Source of the DNA: Lewinellaceae bacterium | Lineage (GTDB): Bacteria > Bacteroidota > Bacteroidia > Chitinophagales > Saprospiraceae | DNA length: 64,000 nt | Direction of reading: 5' to 3' | NCBI GenBank assembly: GCA_016710765.1 | Contig: JADJUJ010000002.1 | Coordinates: 124,001-188,000, forward strand | Part shown: positions 28,456 through 36,053 of the stretch, piece after piece | Numbering within the stretch: the first letter of the stretch is position 1 | Layout of the letters: each line of letters opens with the position of its first letter | The notes under the pieces: model-generated | What the model was told of the DNA's origin: nothing | Database searches by the model: none | What the model saw: the letters and a program-made list of their open reading frames with translations, nothing else | Program-made: the position numbers and the translations under genes

Positions 28456-28460
28456 CTTTG
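28453..28460 (+). promoter_or_regulatory. Putative -7 box for fba
   Basis: TAACTTTG fits TAnnTTTG and lies 35 bp before the ATG, overlapping the stop of the aminotransferase gene. A TTG is upstream but only 12 bases away, short of the usual spacing. Confidence 0.4.
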
Positions 28461-28495
28461 CCGTCTACACTTTTATCAACTACAAAATATTTGAT

Positions 28496-29566
28496 ATGGC
28501 ACGTTTTCGCTCCGGCGTTTTACACGGTGAAGAAGTCACCGAACTGTTCAACCATGCACTTGAACACCAGTACGCTCTACCTGCAGTCAATGTTATTGGA
28601 ACCAATTCTGTAAACGCTGTGCTGGAAACTGCTGCCGCGGTGAACAGCCCGGTAATCATCCAATTTTCTAATGGTGGCGGTGTATTCTTTGGTGGCAAAG
28701 GCCTTTCGAATGAAGGCCAGCGCGCTGCCATTCTGGGCAGTGTTTCCGGCGCCATGCATGTGCACACCATGGCAGAAGCCTATGGTGTTCCCGTAATTTT
28801 GCATACCGACCATTGTGCCTTGGGCATTATCGACTGGGTAAAAGGACTACTCGATGCTGGAGAAAAATTTTATGCTGAAAAAGGGGTTCCCCTGTACAGC
28901 AGCCATATGCTCGACCTTTCCGAAGAACCGCTGGAGGAAAACATTCACATCAGCCGCGAGTACCTCCAACGCATGGCTAAAATGGGCATGACCCTGGAAA
29001 TCGAACTCGGCGTAACCGGTGGAGAGGAAGATGGCGTAGACAATACCGACGTCGATTCCAGCCGTTTGTACACCCAACCCGATGAAGTGGCCTATGCTTA
29101 TGAACAATTGAAGGCGGTGAGCCATCGCTTTACAGTGGCCGCAGCCTTTGGCAACGTACACGGCGTGTACAAGCCAGGCAACGTGAAACTCGAGCCAAAG
29201 ATTTTGAACAACTCCCAAAAGTATATCCGCGAGAAGTTTGGCCTGAAAGAAGAAAAGCCTGTTCATTTCGTATTCCACGGGGGGTCAGGCTCCAGTCAGC
29301 AAGAAATCCGGGAAGCCATTTCGTACGGTGCAATCAAAATGAACATCGATACCGACATGCAATGGGCATTCTGGGATGGTATCCGCAGTTTCTATGAAGC
29401 CAAAAAAGACTACCTGCAGGGCCAAATCGGCAATCCGGAAGGATCCGAAAAGCCCAACAAGAAATTCTACGATCCGCGGGTATGGCTGCGTGAAGGCGAA
29501 AAATCATTCGTAATCCGCCTGAAGCAAGCCTTTGAAGATTTGAACTGTATTGGAAGGAACGCCTGA
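28496..29566 (+). CDS. fbaA: Class II fructose-bisphosphate aldolase
   Basis: 356 residues, the length of the class IIA type. Zinc-binding histidines lie in HTDHCALG (residues about 102-109), NVHGVYKPG and the FHGGSGSS block that binds phosphate; NMDTDMQW-like NIDTDMQWAFW follows. It splits fructose-1,6-bisphosphate in glycolysis and works in reverse in gluconeogenesis. It is transcribed on its own, ending at the strong hairpin at 29627. Confidence 0.96.
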   Translation: MARFRSGVLHGEEVTELFNHALEHQYALPAVNVIGTNSVNAVLETAAAVNSPVIIQFSNGGGVFFGGKGLSNEGQRAAILGSVSGAMHVHTMAEAYGVPVILHTDHCALGIIDWVKGLLDAGEKFYAEKGVPLYSSHMLDLSEEPLEENIHISREYLQRMAKMGMTLEIELGVTGGEEDGVDNTDVDSSRLYTQPDEVAYAYEQLKAVSHRFTVAAAFGNVHGVYKPGNVKLEPKILNNSQKYIREKFGLKEEKPVHFVFHGGSGSSQQEIREAISYGAIKMNIDTDMQWAFWDGIRSFYEAKKDYLQGQIGNPEGSEKPNKKFYDPRVWLREGEKSFVIRLKQAFEDLNCIGRNA

Positions 29567-29626
29567 AAAGTAAGGTAACCCGCTCTACCCCGCGAAAGGC
29601 CGGGTGTATTACCTGCTGGCATTGTA

Positions 29627-29680
29627 AAAGCCGAAGACTTCAAACAGTCCCATTGTACTGAGAGAAGTCTTCGGCTTTTT
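29627..29680 (+). terminator. Terminator after fba
   Basis: A-rich arm AAAAGCCGAAGACTT pairs perfectly with AAGTCTTCGGCTTTT (15 bp) and is followed by a fifth T. The loop is about 24 bases. The A/T ends make it usable in both directions. Confidence 0.8.
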
Positions 29681-29686
29681 AGCAAA

Positions 29687-29975
29687 GTGTCGGAAATAAC
29701 TTTCTGGATTTAGGGTGCAGGTTTTGTGTGCTGACTAGACGTCAAAACAGGCGTGTAGTAAATTACATTACTGTTTTGGCAACACAGGCAGCGCTCAAAA
29801 AGTGCCGCCAAATTGGAAGGTTATTAAGGGGGTTGGGGTTTTTGGGGGGGGGGCCGCCCCCCCCCCTTGGGGGGGGGGGGGGAGGGGGGGGGGGGGGGCG
29901 GGGGGGCGGGGGGGTTTGGGGGGGGCCGCGGGGGGGGCCCCCCCCCCCATAATCCTCTTAGGGTATTTCCGACAC
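29687..29975. repeat. 289-bp unit with 12-bp inverted ends enclosing a G/C homopolymer block
   Basis: GTGTCGGAAATA at 29687-29698 is mirrored by TATTTCCGACAC at 29964-29975. Inside, 29825-29948 is almost only G with short C runs (G runs of up to about 16, C11 runs), far from the roughly half-GC content around it. The left interior (29700-29820) is ordinary sequence with no credible gene. The inverted ends suggest a genuine palindromic element; the homopolymer core may be a sequencing or assembly artefact. Confidence 0.6.
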
Positions 29976-30005
29976 GTTGCTTAATGGTACCAATGTGGCT
30001 AAAAA

Positions 30006-30656
30006 TCAAGCCGCTTTTTTTCCAAACCTGGACCGTACAAATTCGAATACAATAGGTAATACCGAAACCCCGATGATGCCAAAAACAACGATCTCGAAAT
30101 TGTTTTTGACAATGGGAATTTGTCCGAAAAAGTAACCTGCAAGGGTCAGGCCGGTCACCCAGGAAATGCCGCCCACGATACAGTTATAGATAAATTTGCG
30201 GTAGGTCATGTTGCCTACCCCCGCAACGAAAGGAGCAAAGGTGCGGACAATCGGTACAAAGCGGGCAATGATAAGGGTCTTAGCACCGTGTTTTTCATAA
30301 AATTCCTGGGTGCGGTCGATATATGACCGCTTCAAAAACCAGTAATCCTTTGTAAAAACCTTGTTTCCCAGGAATCTTCCGAAGAAGTAATTGGTATTGT
30401 CGCCCAAAATCGCAGCCAAAAACAAGAGCGGAATCAGAATCCAGACATTCAAAATACCTGTTTTTGCAGTAATCGCGCCAGCTGCAAACAACAAAGAGTC
30501 GCCGGGCAAAAACGGGGTCACCACCAGCCCGGTTTCACAAAAAATAATCAGCGCGAGCAGCACATAGGTCAGCAATTGATAATCGTGCATGATGTTTTCC
30601 AAATGCACGTCAAGGTGACGGATAAAATCGAGGAATTGGGTCAGTAGTTCTAACAT
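30006..30656 (-). CDS. DedA family (VTT domain) membrane protein
   Basis: 216 residues with five or six hydrophobic segments. The DedA/VTT signature is clear: FCETGLVVTPFLPGDSLLFAAG near residues 38-60 and IIARFVPIVRTFAPFVAGVG near 130-150, with charged residues in re-entrant loops. DedA proteins sit in the inner membrane and are linked to lipid-carrier (undecaprenyl phosphate or phospholipid) flipping and to membrane-potential upkeep. Substrate not known. On the minus strand TAGTTTTG (plus 30697-30704) could be its -7 box. Confidence 0.92.
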   Translation of the reverse strand: MLELLTQFLDFIRHLDVHLENIMHDYQLLTYVLLALIIFCETGLVVTPFLPGDSLLFAAGAITAKTGILNVWILIPLLFLAAILGDNTNYFFGRFLGNKVFTKDYWFLKRSYIDRTQEFYEKHGAKTLIIARFVPIVRTFAPFVAGVGNMTYRKFIYNCIVGGISWVTGLTLAGYFFGQIPIVKNNFEIVVFGIIGVSVLPIVFEFVRSRFGKKAA

Positions 30657-30721
30657 GAGTAGTATACCCTGGGGTTGTTTTTGCCTTAAAAAGCCGCAAA
30701 ACTAAGGTAAAATTCAGACAT

Positions 30722-31819
30722 CTAATCTACCCAAATCAACGGAAGCTGCGTTCGGACCAAACCACTTGCGCCCCGGAAAGTTATTTCGACGAATCCTATA
30801 CCGGTTTGCTGCATTGGCCAGTCGACAGGAAGCCGCAATTGACCTCCAGCGTTCAGCATGTTTTTGTCCTGAAACAAAATTTGACCGGCAATAGAAAACA
30901 CGCTCAATTGTAATTCGCCTGATTCCGGGATTTGAAGTTCCAGCCAGCCATGCCCCTGAAAGGGTTGGGGCAACAAGCGGGCCTGCAGGGGGTTGGCTTT
31001 CGGCTCAAATCCAACACCAGTTGTGCAACTGGGCGGGGTGTTGGGACAATACGTGCGAAACGCCAGGGTGCAATCGAGAATAAACGGGTTGGGTTTGTTT
31101 TCCTGATAGGGTGCAATGCGCCAGGTTTTTACCAACTCTGCCGAATCGGCGGGATCCATCTCATTCCAGTTGCAAAGCGTCGGGCGCTGTATACCAAAAA
31201 AAACAGGATCAGCCTGGTCCGCCTGGTCCTTGTACATGGTGTAGAAATAAAAAATAGCACGGGCTAAATCACCCTTTACGGCCTCCCGAGGCTCAAAACT
31301 GCCAGTTTTGGATTCTGAGTAGGCATCAATATTTTGGATTGGTATACTAGAAAGTACTTGTGCATTGCGAAACCATTGCTGCGTTTGGACATCAGGAATT
31401 TCTGCAAAGGGTGAATCTCCTCTGGCCTCATTAACCGGAATTCGGGTTGGAAACAAATGGTGCATATCACTGCGGGCATTGCCGTTTGCAGCGCCTTTTC
31501 CCTGCGGGTAGGCGTGCTCAGTATTCATGCCCAGAGAACTGCCATTGAGGTAAATGTATTGGGTAGGGTCCTGCGTTGGATCCAGGTAAAGGGTATAACC
31601 GGAATAAATACAGCGCAGGCTGTCATCGTCAATGGCCATCACCTTCGCATAAAGGGTATCACGCGCCTGGGTATAATCCAGCACCACCACCGGTTTGTAG
31701 TGGGCCACCAGACTATCTTTCAGGGTTTGGCCACCCAGTCCGGGAAATACGGGTTGTGCACCTTGGCCAAAAGCGCAAAGTGGAAAAAAAAACAAAAAAA
31801 TAGCAGCAAAACGGGCCAT
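30722..31819 (-). CDS. Secreted endonuclease I family nuclease
   Basis: 365 residues. A signal peptide ends near FGQG (about residue 20). The central domain carries endonuclease I landmarks NTEHAYPQGKG and ARSDMHHLFPTR, with the metal/catalytic histidine in the first. The family cuts DNA non-specifically outside the cell or in the periplasm. Residues about 275-365 form a beta-rich tail (LLPQPFQGHGWLELQIP, then LQLSVFSIAGQILF) that resembles a T9SS type A sorting domain but is less canonical than others here. Divergent from pyrF. Confidence 0.86.
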   Translation of the reverse strand: MARFAAIFLFFFPLCAFGQGAQPVFPGLGGQTLKDSLVAHYKPVVVLDYTQARDTLYAKVMAIDDDSLRCIYSGYTLYLDPTQDPTQYIYLNGSSLGMNTEHAYPQGKGAANGNARSDMHHLFPTRIPVNEARGDSPFAEIPDVQTQQWFRNAQVLSSIPIQNIDAYSESKTGSFEPREAVKGDLARAIFYFYTMYKDQADQADPVFFGIQRPTLCNWNEMDPADSAELVKTWRIAPYQENKPNPFILDCTLAFRTYCPNTPPSCTTGVGFEPKANPLQARLLPQPFQGHGWLELQIPESGELQLSVFSIAGQILFQDKNMLNAGGQLRLPVDWPMQQTGIGFVEITFRGASGLVRTQLPLIWVD

Positions 31820-31858
31820 AGACAGGTTGAATTATCGGCGCAAGATACGGGCATTTCT

Positions 31859-31866
31859 TACCTTTG
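31859..31866 (+). promoter_or_regulatory. Putative -7 box for pyrF
   Basis: TACCTTTG ends 4 bp before the pyrF ATG, so transcription would start at or almost at the start codon if this box is used. Confidence 0.45.
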
Positions 31867-31870
31867 CCGC

Positions 31871-32689
31871 ATGGATCGAAGTACCCTTATTGCCGAAATT
31901 TTCCGGAAGCAAAGTTTTCTCTGTGTCGGACTCGATACCGAACTGGCGAAACTCCCGGAACATTTGCGTTCGCAGCCCGATGCCATCCTTGCTTTTAACA
32001 AAGCGATCATTGATGCTACGCGGGACCTGTGCGTCGCCTACAAGCCCAACCTGGCTTTCTATGAAGCATTAGGGCCGGAGGGCTGGAGCATTTTTCATCA
32101 AACGGTGCAATACATTGGAAAAGAACACCTGATTATTGCCGATGCCAAACGGGGCGACATTGGCAATACCAGCCGTATGTATGCGGAGGCGTTTTTTCAA
32201 AAAATGGATTGTGATGCCATTACCGTAGCGCCCTATATGGGGGAGGACAGCGTATCGCCTTTTTTCGGGTTTCCGGGGAAATGGGTGATCCTGCTCGCGC
32301 TGACCTCCAACAAAGGCAGCGTGGATTTTCAAAGACAGCCACAAAATGCATCGGGTGAAGAATTGTTCGAAGTGGTCCTGCGACGTGCACAGGAATGGGG
32401 CACTCCGGAAAATCTCATGTACGTGGTTGGAGCAACGCACCCTGAAGCCTTCCGGCAGGTTCGGAGGATTGCGCCTGACCATTTTTTGCTGGTACCCGGC
32501 ATCGGTGCACAAGGAGGAAGTCTGGCCGCCATCTGTGAACACGGCATGAATGCCGATTGCGGAATGCTGGTCAGCGCCTCACGCAGCATTCAGTACGCCT
32601 CTGCTGGCGCCGATTTTGCCGAAGCAGCCCGGGCAGAAGCATTGAAAATTCAAACGGCCATGGCTGCAATTTTGAAACGTCTTGTCTGA
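31871..32689 (+). CDS. pyrF: Orotidine-5'-phosphate decarboxylase (type 2)
   Basis: 272 residues from ATG 31871; the frame continues upstream through the endonuclease gene but those codons are unlike the family. The start SFLCVGLDTELAKLP and the catalytic DAKRGDIGNTS (lysine and aspartates) identify the longer, group-2 form; a C-terminal VPGIGAQGG binds phosphate. It makes UMP, the last step of pyrimidine synthesis. Its 3' end overlaps the next frame by 8 bp, so ribD is probably translationally coupled. Confidence 0.95.
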   Translation: MDRSTLIAEIFRKQSFLCVGLDTELAKLPEHLRSQPDAILAFNKAIIDATRDLCVAYKPNLAFYEALGPEGWSIFHQTVQYIGKEHLIIADAKRGDIGNTSRMYAEAFFQKMDCDAITVAPYMGEDSVSPFFGFPGKWVILLALTSNKGSVDFQRQPQNASGEELFEVVLRRAQEWGTPENLMYVVGATHPEAFRQVRRIAPDHFLLVPGIGAQGGSLAAICEHGMNADCGMLVSASRSIQYASAGADFAEAARAEALKIQTAMAAILKRLV

Positions 32690-33752
32690 GCATTTGCCCA
32701 CCACGGATGAAATATGGATGCAGCGTTGCTTTGATTTGGCGCGCAGGGGCGCTGGCTGGGTTGCCCCCAACCCAATGGTCGGTGCCGTGCTGGTGCATGA
32801 AAATAAAATCATTGGTGAAGGCTGGCACCAGCGTTGGGGGGAATCCCATGCAGAAGTCAATGCCTTTGGATCGGTTACGCCACAAAACAGGTTGTTGTTG
32901 CCCAAAGCAACGCTGTATTGCAACCTGGAGCCTTGTTTCCATACCGGCAAAACGCCCCCTTGTGTGTTGCGGATTATAGCAGAAAAGGTCGCACGGGTTG
33001 TTATCAGCAATGTGGATCCCAACCCGCTTGTCGCAGGACAAAGTATTGCCAAACTAAGTGCCAACGCGGTGGCTGTCACCACTGGTATTCTGGAGCAGGA
33101 AGGGCAACAACTGAACCGAACTTTCTTTCATTGGATAACACAAAGAAAGCCATACGTGGTGCTAAAATGGGCACAAAGTGCAGATGGATTCATTGGAAAA
33201 TCTGGCCAGCAGGTAAAAATCAGCGGACCTGAGTCTCAGCGCCTGGTGCACCGCTGGCGCAGTGAATCGAGCGCTGTTTTGGTTGGAACCACAACGGCCG
33301 TTACCGACAACCCGCGTTTAGACAACCGGTTTTTCCCCGGCCCAACGCCCTTACGGATAGCACTGGACTGGGATGAAAAAATCCCGCTGGACCATCATCT
33401 CCTGGATGGGAGCCAGGCCAGTTGGATATTGGGGCCCAAACGGCCAGCCCTACAAAGCAATACCTTATTTCTAGCCATCCCAAAACAACACTGGATACCC
33501 TCCTTGTTGGAAAGCCTTTATGAAGCGCAAAAAGCGATTCTACTGGTTGAAGGTGGCGCCAATGTTCACAATCAATTTTTACAGCAGTCGGTTGTACAGG
33601 AATTGCGGGTAATAAAAAGTGCAACGCCAATAGGAAGCGGAATTTCTGCCCCCGGCATCCCTCCCGGATACAGCTTGGTGGAACACTACCCTATGGGATC
33701 TGATCGGGTAGAAATTTACCGGCTGGATTCAACTATTCCTCCAGTCGCTTAA
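32682..33752 (+). CDS. ribD: Bifunctional riboflavin biosynthesis deaminase/reductase
   Basis: 356 residues, using TTG 32682 within the pyrF stop region; the next ATG (32718) would lose the usual few residues before MQRCFDLARRGAG. The N-terminal deaminase has zinc ligands H56 (SHAEVN, E58 catalytic), C85 and C94 (PCFHTGKTPPC). The C-terminal reductase starts near residue 157 (PYVVLKWAQSADGFIG) with LLVEGGANVHNQFL near the end. It carries out two steps from the GTP-derived pyrimidine toward riboflavin. Convergent with the DUF2807 gene, overlapping 20 bp. Confidence 0.93.
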   Translation: MSEHLPTTDEIWMQRCFDLARRGAGWVAPNPMVGAVLVHENKIIGEGWHQRWGESHAEVNAFGSVTPQNRLLLPKATLYCNLEPCFHTGKTPPCVLRIIAEKVARVVISNVDPNPLVAGQSIAKLSANAVAVTTGILEQEGQQLNRTFFHWITQRKPYVVLKWAQSADGFIGKSGQQVKISGPESQRLVHRWRSESSAVLVGTTTAVTDNPRLDNRFFPGPTPLRIALDWDEKIPLDHHLLDGSQASWILGPKRPALQSNTLFLAIPKQHWIPSLLESLYEAQKAILLVEGGANVHNQFLQQSVVQELRVIKSATPIGSGISAPGIPPGYSLVEHYPMGSDRVEIYRLDSTIPPVA

Positions 33753-34470
33753 TACTCCCAGCACCGCTAACCTCGGAATCAACATGGGGTTGCCCTTTGT
33801 ATCGAATGTTCCCTACCCCACTCACCTGGGCTTTCAGGTACTCTACGGGATAGCATTCCACTTTTCCCGATCCTGAAATATCCGCTGTGCAATTTTTAAC
33901 TTCCAGCCCGGCGGCATAAATGGAACCCACACCTGAAACGCTGGCGTCCAAATCCTGAGCTGACCCCTGAATTTTGACCGAACCGCTTCCCGATACCTGG
34001 CAGCCGATCCGATCATATCGGGCTTCGGCGAAATCTACATCGCTGACACCGCTGATATCAATCTCCAACATGGAGCCGCCAAAGGCATCCGACACCTTCA
34101 TTTTGCCCGCGCCGGTAAGATCGATTTCAGCAAGATCTGTGGTGTAGATTTTGATTTGGATGGGCTTATCCGTATGCACACGCTTGGAAAAATCAAGATC
34201 CAGTTGACTCCCTGAAACTTCACTCTCAAACAAAGGCAAAAGGCTTTCCTGCATGCTGACCACGATTTTATTTTCTGTGGAATGAAACACTTCAATATTG
34301 GCAGGCACATGGGAATGAATGCCCGAAAAAGAAGCCAGTGTACGTGTTTCTTCCCTGATTGGACCCTTGCCCGTTTCAGCATCCCAAGAAAACATATTGA
34401 AAGAGCAAGCCTCTTTCCCGACGACAAAAATGCCGACAGCCAGTAAGAATAAAATCAAATTGCGAGCCAT
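33733..34470 (-). CDS. Exported DUF2807 (head GIN domain) protein
   Basis: 245 residues with an N-terminal hydrophobic signal (residues 5-18). The rest is a right-handed beta-solenoid-like repeat of DUF2807: GIHSHVPANIEVF, IDLTGAGKMKVSD, CQVSGSGSVKIQG, ASVSGVGSIYAAG, ADISGSGKVECYP, AQVSGVGNIRYKG and SEVSGAGSIKR repeat the (V/I)SGxG step about every 20 residues. Common in Bacteroidota and likely periplasmic or surface; function unknown. Its 3' end overlaps ribD by 20 bp. Confidence 0.85.
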   Translation of the reverse strand: MARNLILFLLAVGIFVVGKEACSFNMFSWDAETGKGPIREETRTLASFSGIHSHVPANIEVFHSTENKIVVSMQESLLPLFESEVSGSQLDLDFSKRVHTDKPIQIKIYTTDLAEIDLTGAGKMKVSDAFGGSMLEIDISGVSDVDFAEARYDRIGCQVSGSGSVKIQGSAQDLDASVSGVGSIYAAGLEVKNCTADISGSGKVECYPVEYLKAQVSGVGNIRYKGQPHVDSEVSGAGSIKRLEE

Positions 34471-34566
34471 GGTAAATCGTTTGTTTGCAAAGAAATTGCG
34501 GCAGTTCCTGAAATATTCGGGATATTTGACGCGTTCATCTGGTGCTTTGACACATCACAAATCAAA

Positions 34567-34938
34567 ATGGTTACAACAATACTCTTTTTTCTCCAAATTT
34601 TATGGACCAGTGCTCCTGCTTTGGATGAAACATCCATGGTAAAATGGCTGGAACCCACCAGTTATGATTTTGGGGACATGGAACAGGGGGTGCCACAAAC
34701 AGTGGTATTTACCTGGAAAAACATTAGTCAGGTACCTTTAACCCTGGAAACTGTTCGAACAACCTGTGGGTGCACTGCAGCGGAATGGACGCAGGAACCG
34801 GTACAACCGGGGCAAACCGGAACCGTAAGCATCGAATACGACACTTACAATTCCGGTGCCTTCAGGAAAAAAATTCGGGTGTTTTTTAACCAACAGAAAA
34901 AAGCGGAAATCCTGTGGGTAAGCGGAAATGTAAAGTAA
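34567..34938 (+). CDS. DUF1573 domain protein
   Basis: 123 residues. A short hydrophobic leader (residues 3-14) may be a signal peptide. The DUF1573 fold follows, with the hallmark YDFGDMEQG, FTWKNISQVPL, the cysteine pair of TTCGCTAAEW and PGQTGTVSIEYDT. These are Ig-like periplasmic or surface domains with a conserved Cys-x-Cys; role unknown. A second DUF1573 gene is at 41514. Confidence 0.85.
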   Translation: MVTTILFFLQILWTSAPALDETSMVKWLEPTSYDFGDMEQGVPQTVVFTWKNISQVPLTLETVRTTCGCTAAEWTQEPVQPGQTGTVSIEYDTYNSGAFRKKIRVFFNQQKKAEILWVSGNVK

Positions 34939-34997
34939 TCTACTTTGCTGCCCATCTTACATCAGCACCTTTCGGTGAGATCATTTGAAAGGGTGGT

Positions 34998-35161
34998 TAT
35001 ACTCGAAGTAAAGTGGTTTGCGAAAATTTTCGCGTAGTCACCAATTCTGATGGCAAGGCATAAAACTCAGACGATGCAGGGCATCGGCGAGTATTTATAA
35101 CGCAGCCAGGAGGAGGACTGAGGGCAAGTGAGCATTCGCAAACCATTTTACTTCGAGTATA
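34998..35161. repeat. 164-bp element with 27-bp terminal inverted repeats
   Basis: The left end (34998-35024: TATACTCGAAGTAAAGTGGT then TTGCGAA) is mirrored by the right end (35135-35161: TTCGCAAACCATTTTACTTC then GAGTATA), with one mismatch. The interior has no open frame. The left end also occurs alone at 17687-17711, showing dispersal. It lies between a plus-strand DUF1573 gene and a minus-strand barrel gene, ending 3 bp before the latter's stop codon, so it may act as a transcript end for both. Confidence 0.82.
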
Positions 35162-35164
35162 CCA

Positions 35165-35758
35165 TCAGAATTTATAGGTAAATCCGAAACGGTAATCCCA
35201 TGGGCTTTGTGAGGACTGGATATCATTTGCAAGGGCAACATTATAATACGCCCCGATTTCCGAACTCCAGGCTGAACCGCCGCCACCGAAGTTGTACCCA
35301 ATGCCTATATTTTGATTTAAGCGCTGGTAACTGAGTTTGCCAAGTTCACCGGTATTGTCGATGTACGGCTCCTGGAGCCAGGAATTGGTGAGCTCACCCT
35401 GTAGAAACAAGCCGCGAAACACCCGGGCCCGCAAAAATGCGCCAGCCTCCGTATCGAAGGTGTTCAGGTTTTTATAGCCAGCCAGTTTCAACGAAGAATA
35501 AAAAATGGATACCCTTGGGCCGATGGAAAGCGGGCCAACCAGTTTGTAGCCCACCATGGGTGAAACGCCAAAGCCAAACTGACTGGTACCATTAAAACTG
35601 CCAAAACCCAGTCCAAAACCAGCACCGTACCAGAGTTTGGAGGCGAAGTCGCCACCATCACTGCCTTTTTTGGTCTTAAATAGTTGGGCCGAAGCCGGAA
35701 CAGCCATGGCTGTGAGGAAGAATACAGCCATCAGAACAACACAGAGATTTTTTTTCAT
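35165..35758 (-). CDS. Outer-membrane beta-barrel protein
   Basis: 198 residues from ATG 35758 (an ATG at 35767 is also possible; frame to 35857 is not used). A signal peptide (MKKNLCVVLMAVFFLTAMA...SAQ) precedes alternating amphipathic strands (GFGLGFGSFNGTSQFGFGVSPMVGYKLVG) and the C-terminal phenylalanine (FGFTYKF) typical for barrels inserted by Bam. No further function visible. The plus-strand CAAAGGTA at 35797-35804 is a possible -7 box for it. Confidence 0.8.
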   Translation of the reverse strand: MKKNLCVVLMAVFFLTAMAVPASAQLFKTKKGSDGGDFASKLWYGAGFGLGFGSFNGTSQFGFGVSPMVGYKLVGPLSIGPRVSIFYSSLKLAGYKNLNTFDTEAGAFLRARVFRGLFLQGELTNSWLQEPYIDNTGELGKLSYQRLNQNIGIGYNFGGGGSAWSSEIGAYYNVALANDIQSSQSPWDYRFGFTYKF

Positions 35759-35796
35759 AGCACTCATTTTGTAATTTTCAGAGAAAGGGAAAAGGC

Positions 35797-35804
35797 CAAA
35801 GGTA
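35797..35804 (-). promoter_or_regulatory. Putative -7 box for the beta-barrel gene
   Basis: Reads TACCTTTG on the minus strand, about 38 bp before the ATG. No clear -33 element. Confidence 0.4.
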
Positions 35805-36053
35805 AAGACAACATTGCTTATGAACGTTTCTGCTGCAAATTTCGCTTGCCTGGACATTAAAACGTCACAAATTTGACCAAAAGGTGTTTTTTTCTCCTGT
35901 TTTTATTTTTCGTAGGGAACAAATATTATTTTCGCCCTCCCAAACGTCACCTAATCCTGTTGTCTGGCCCCCAATTTTGGATAAGAATCCCACCGATTGA
36001 TAACAGTTTTACCAACAATTATTCTACAAACACATTCAACACTGTCTTCAACG

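Noticed and set aside
29728..30055. Glycine/proline-rich frames on both strands around 29.8-29.95 kb
   Set aside because: They are translations of the G/C homopolymer block and appear in several frames at once, so composition alone makes them.
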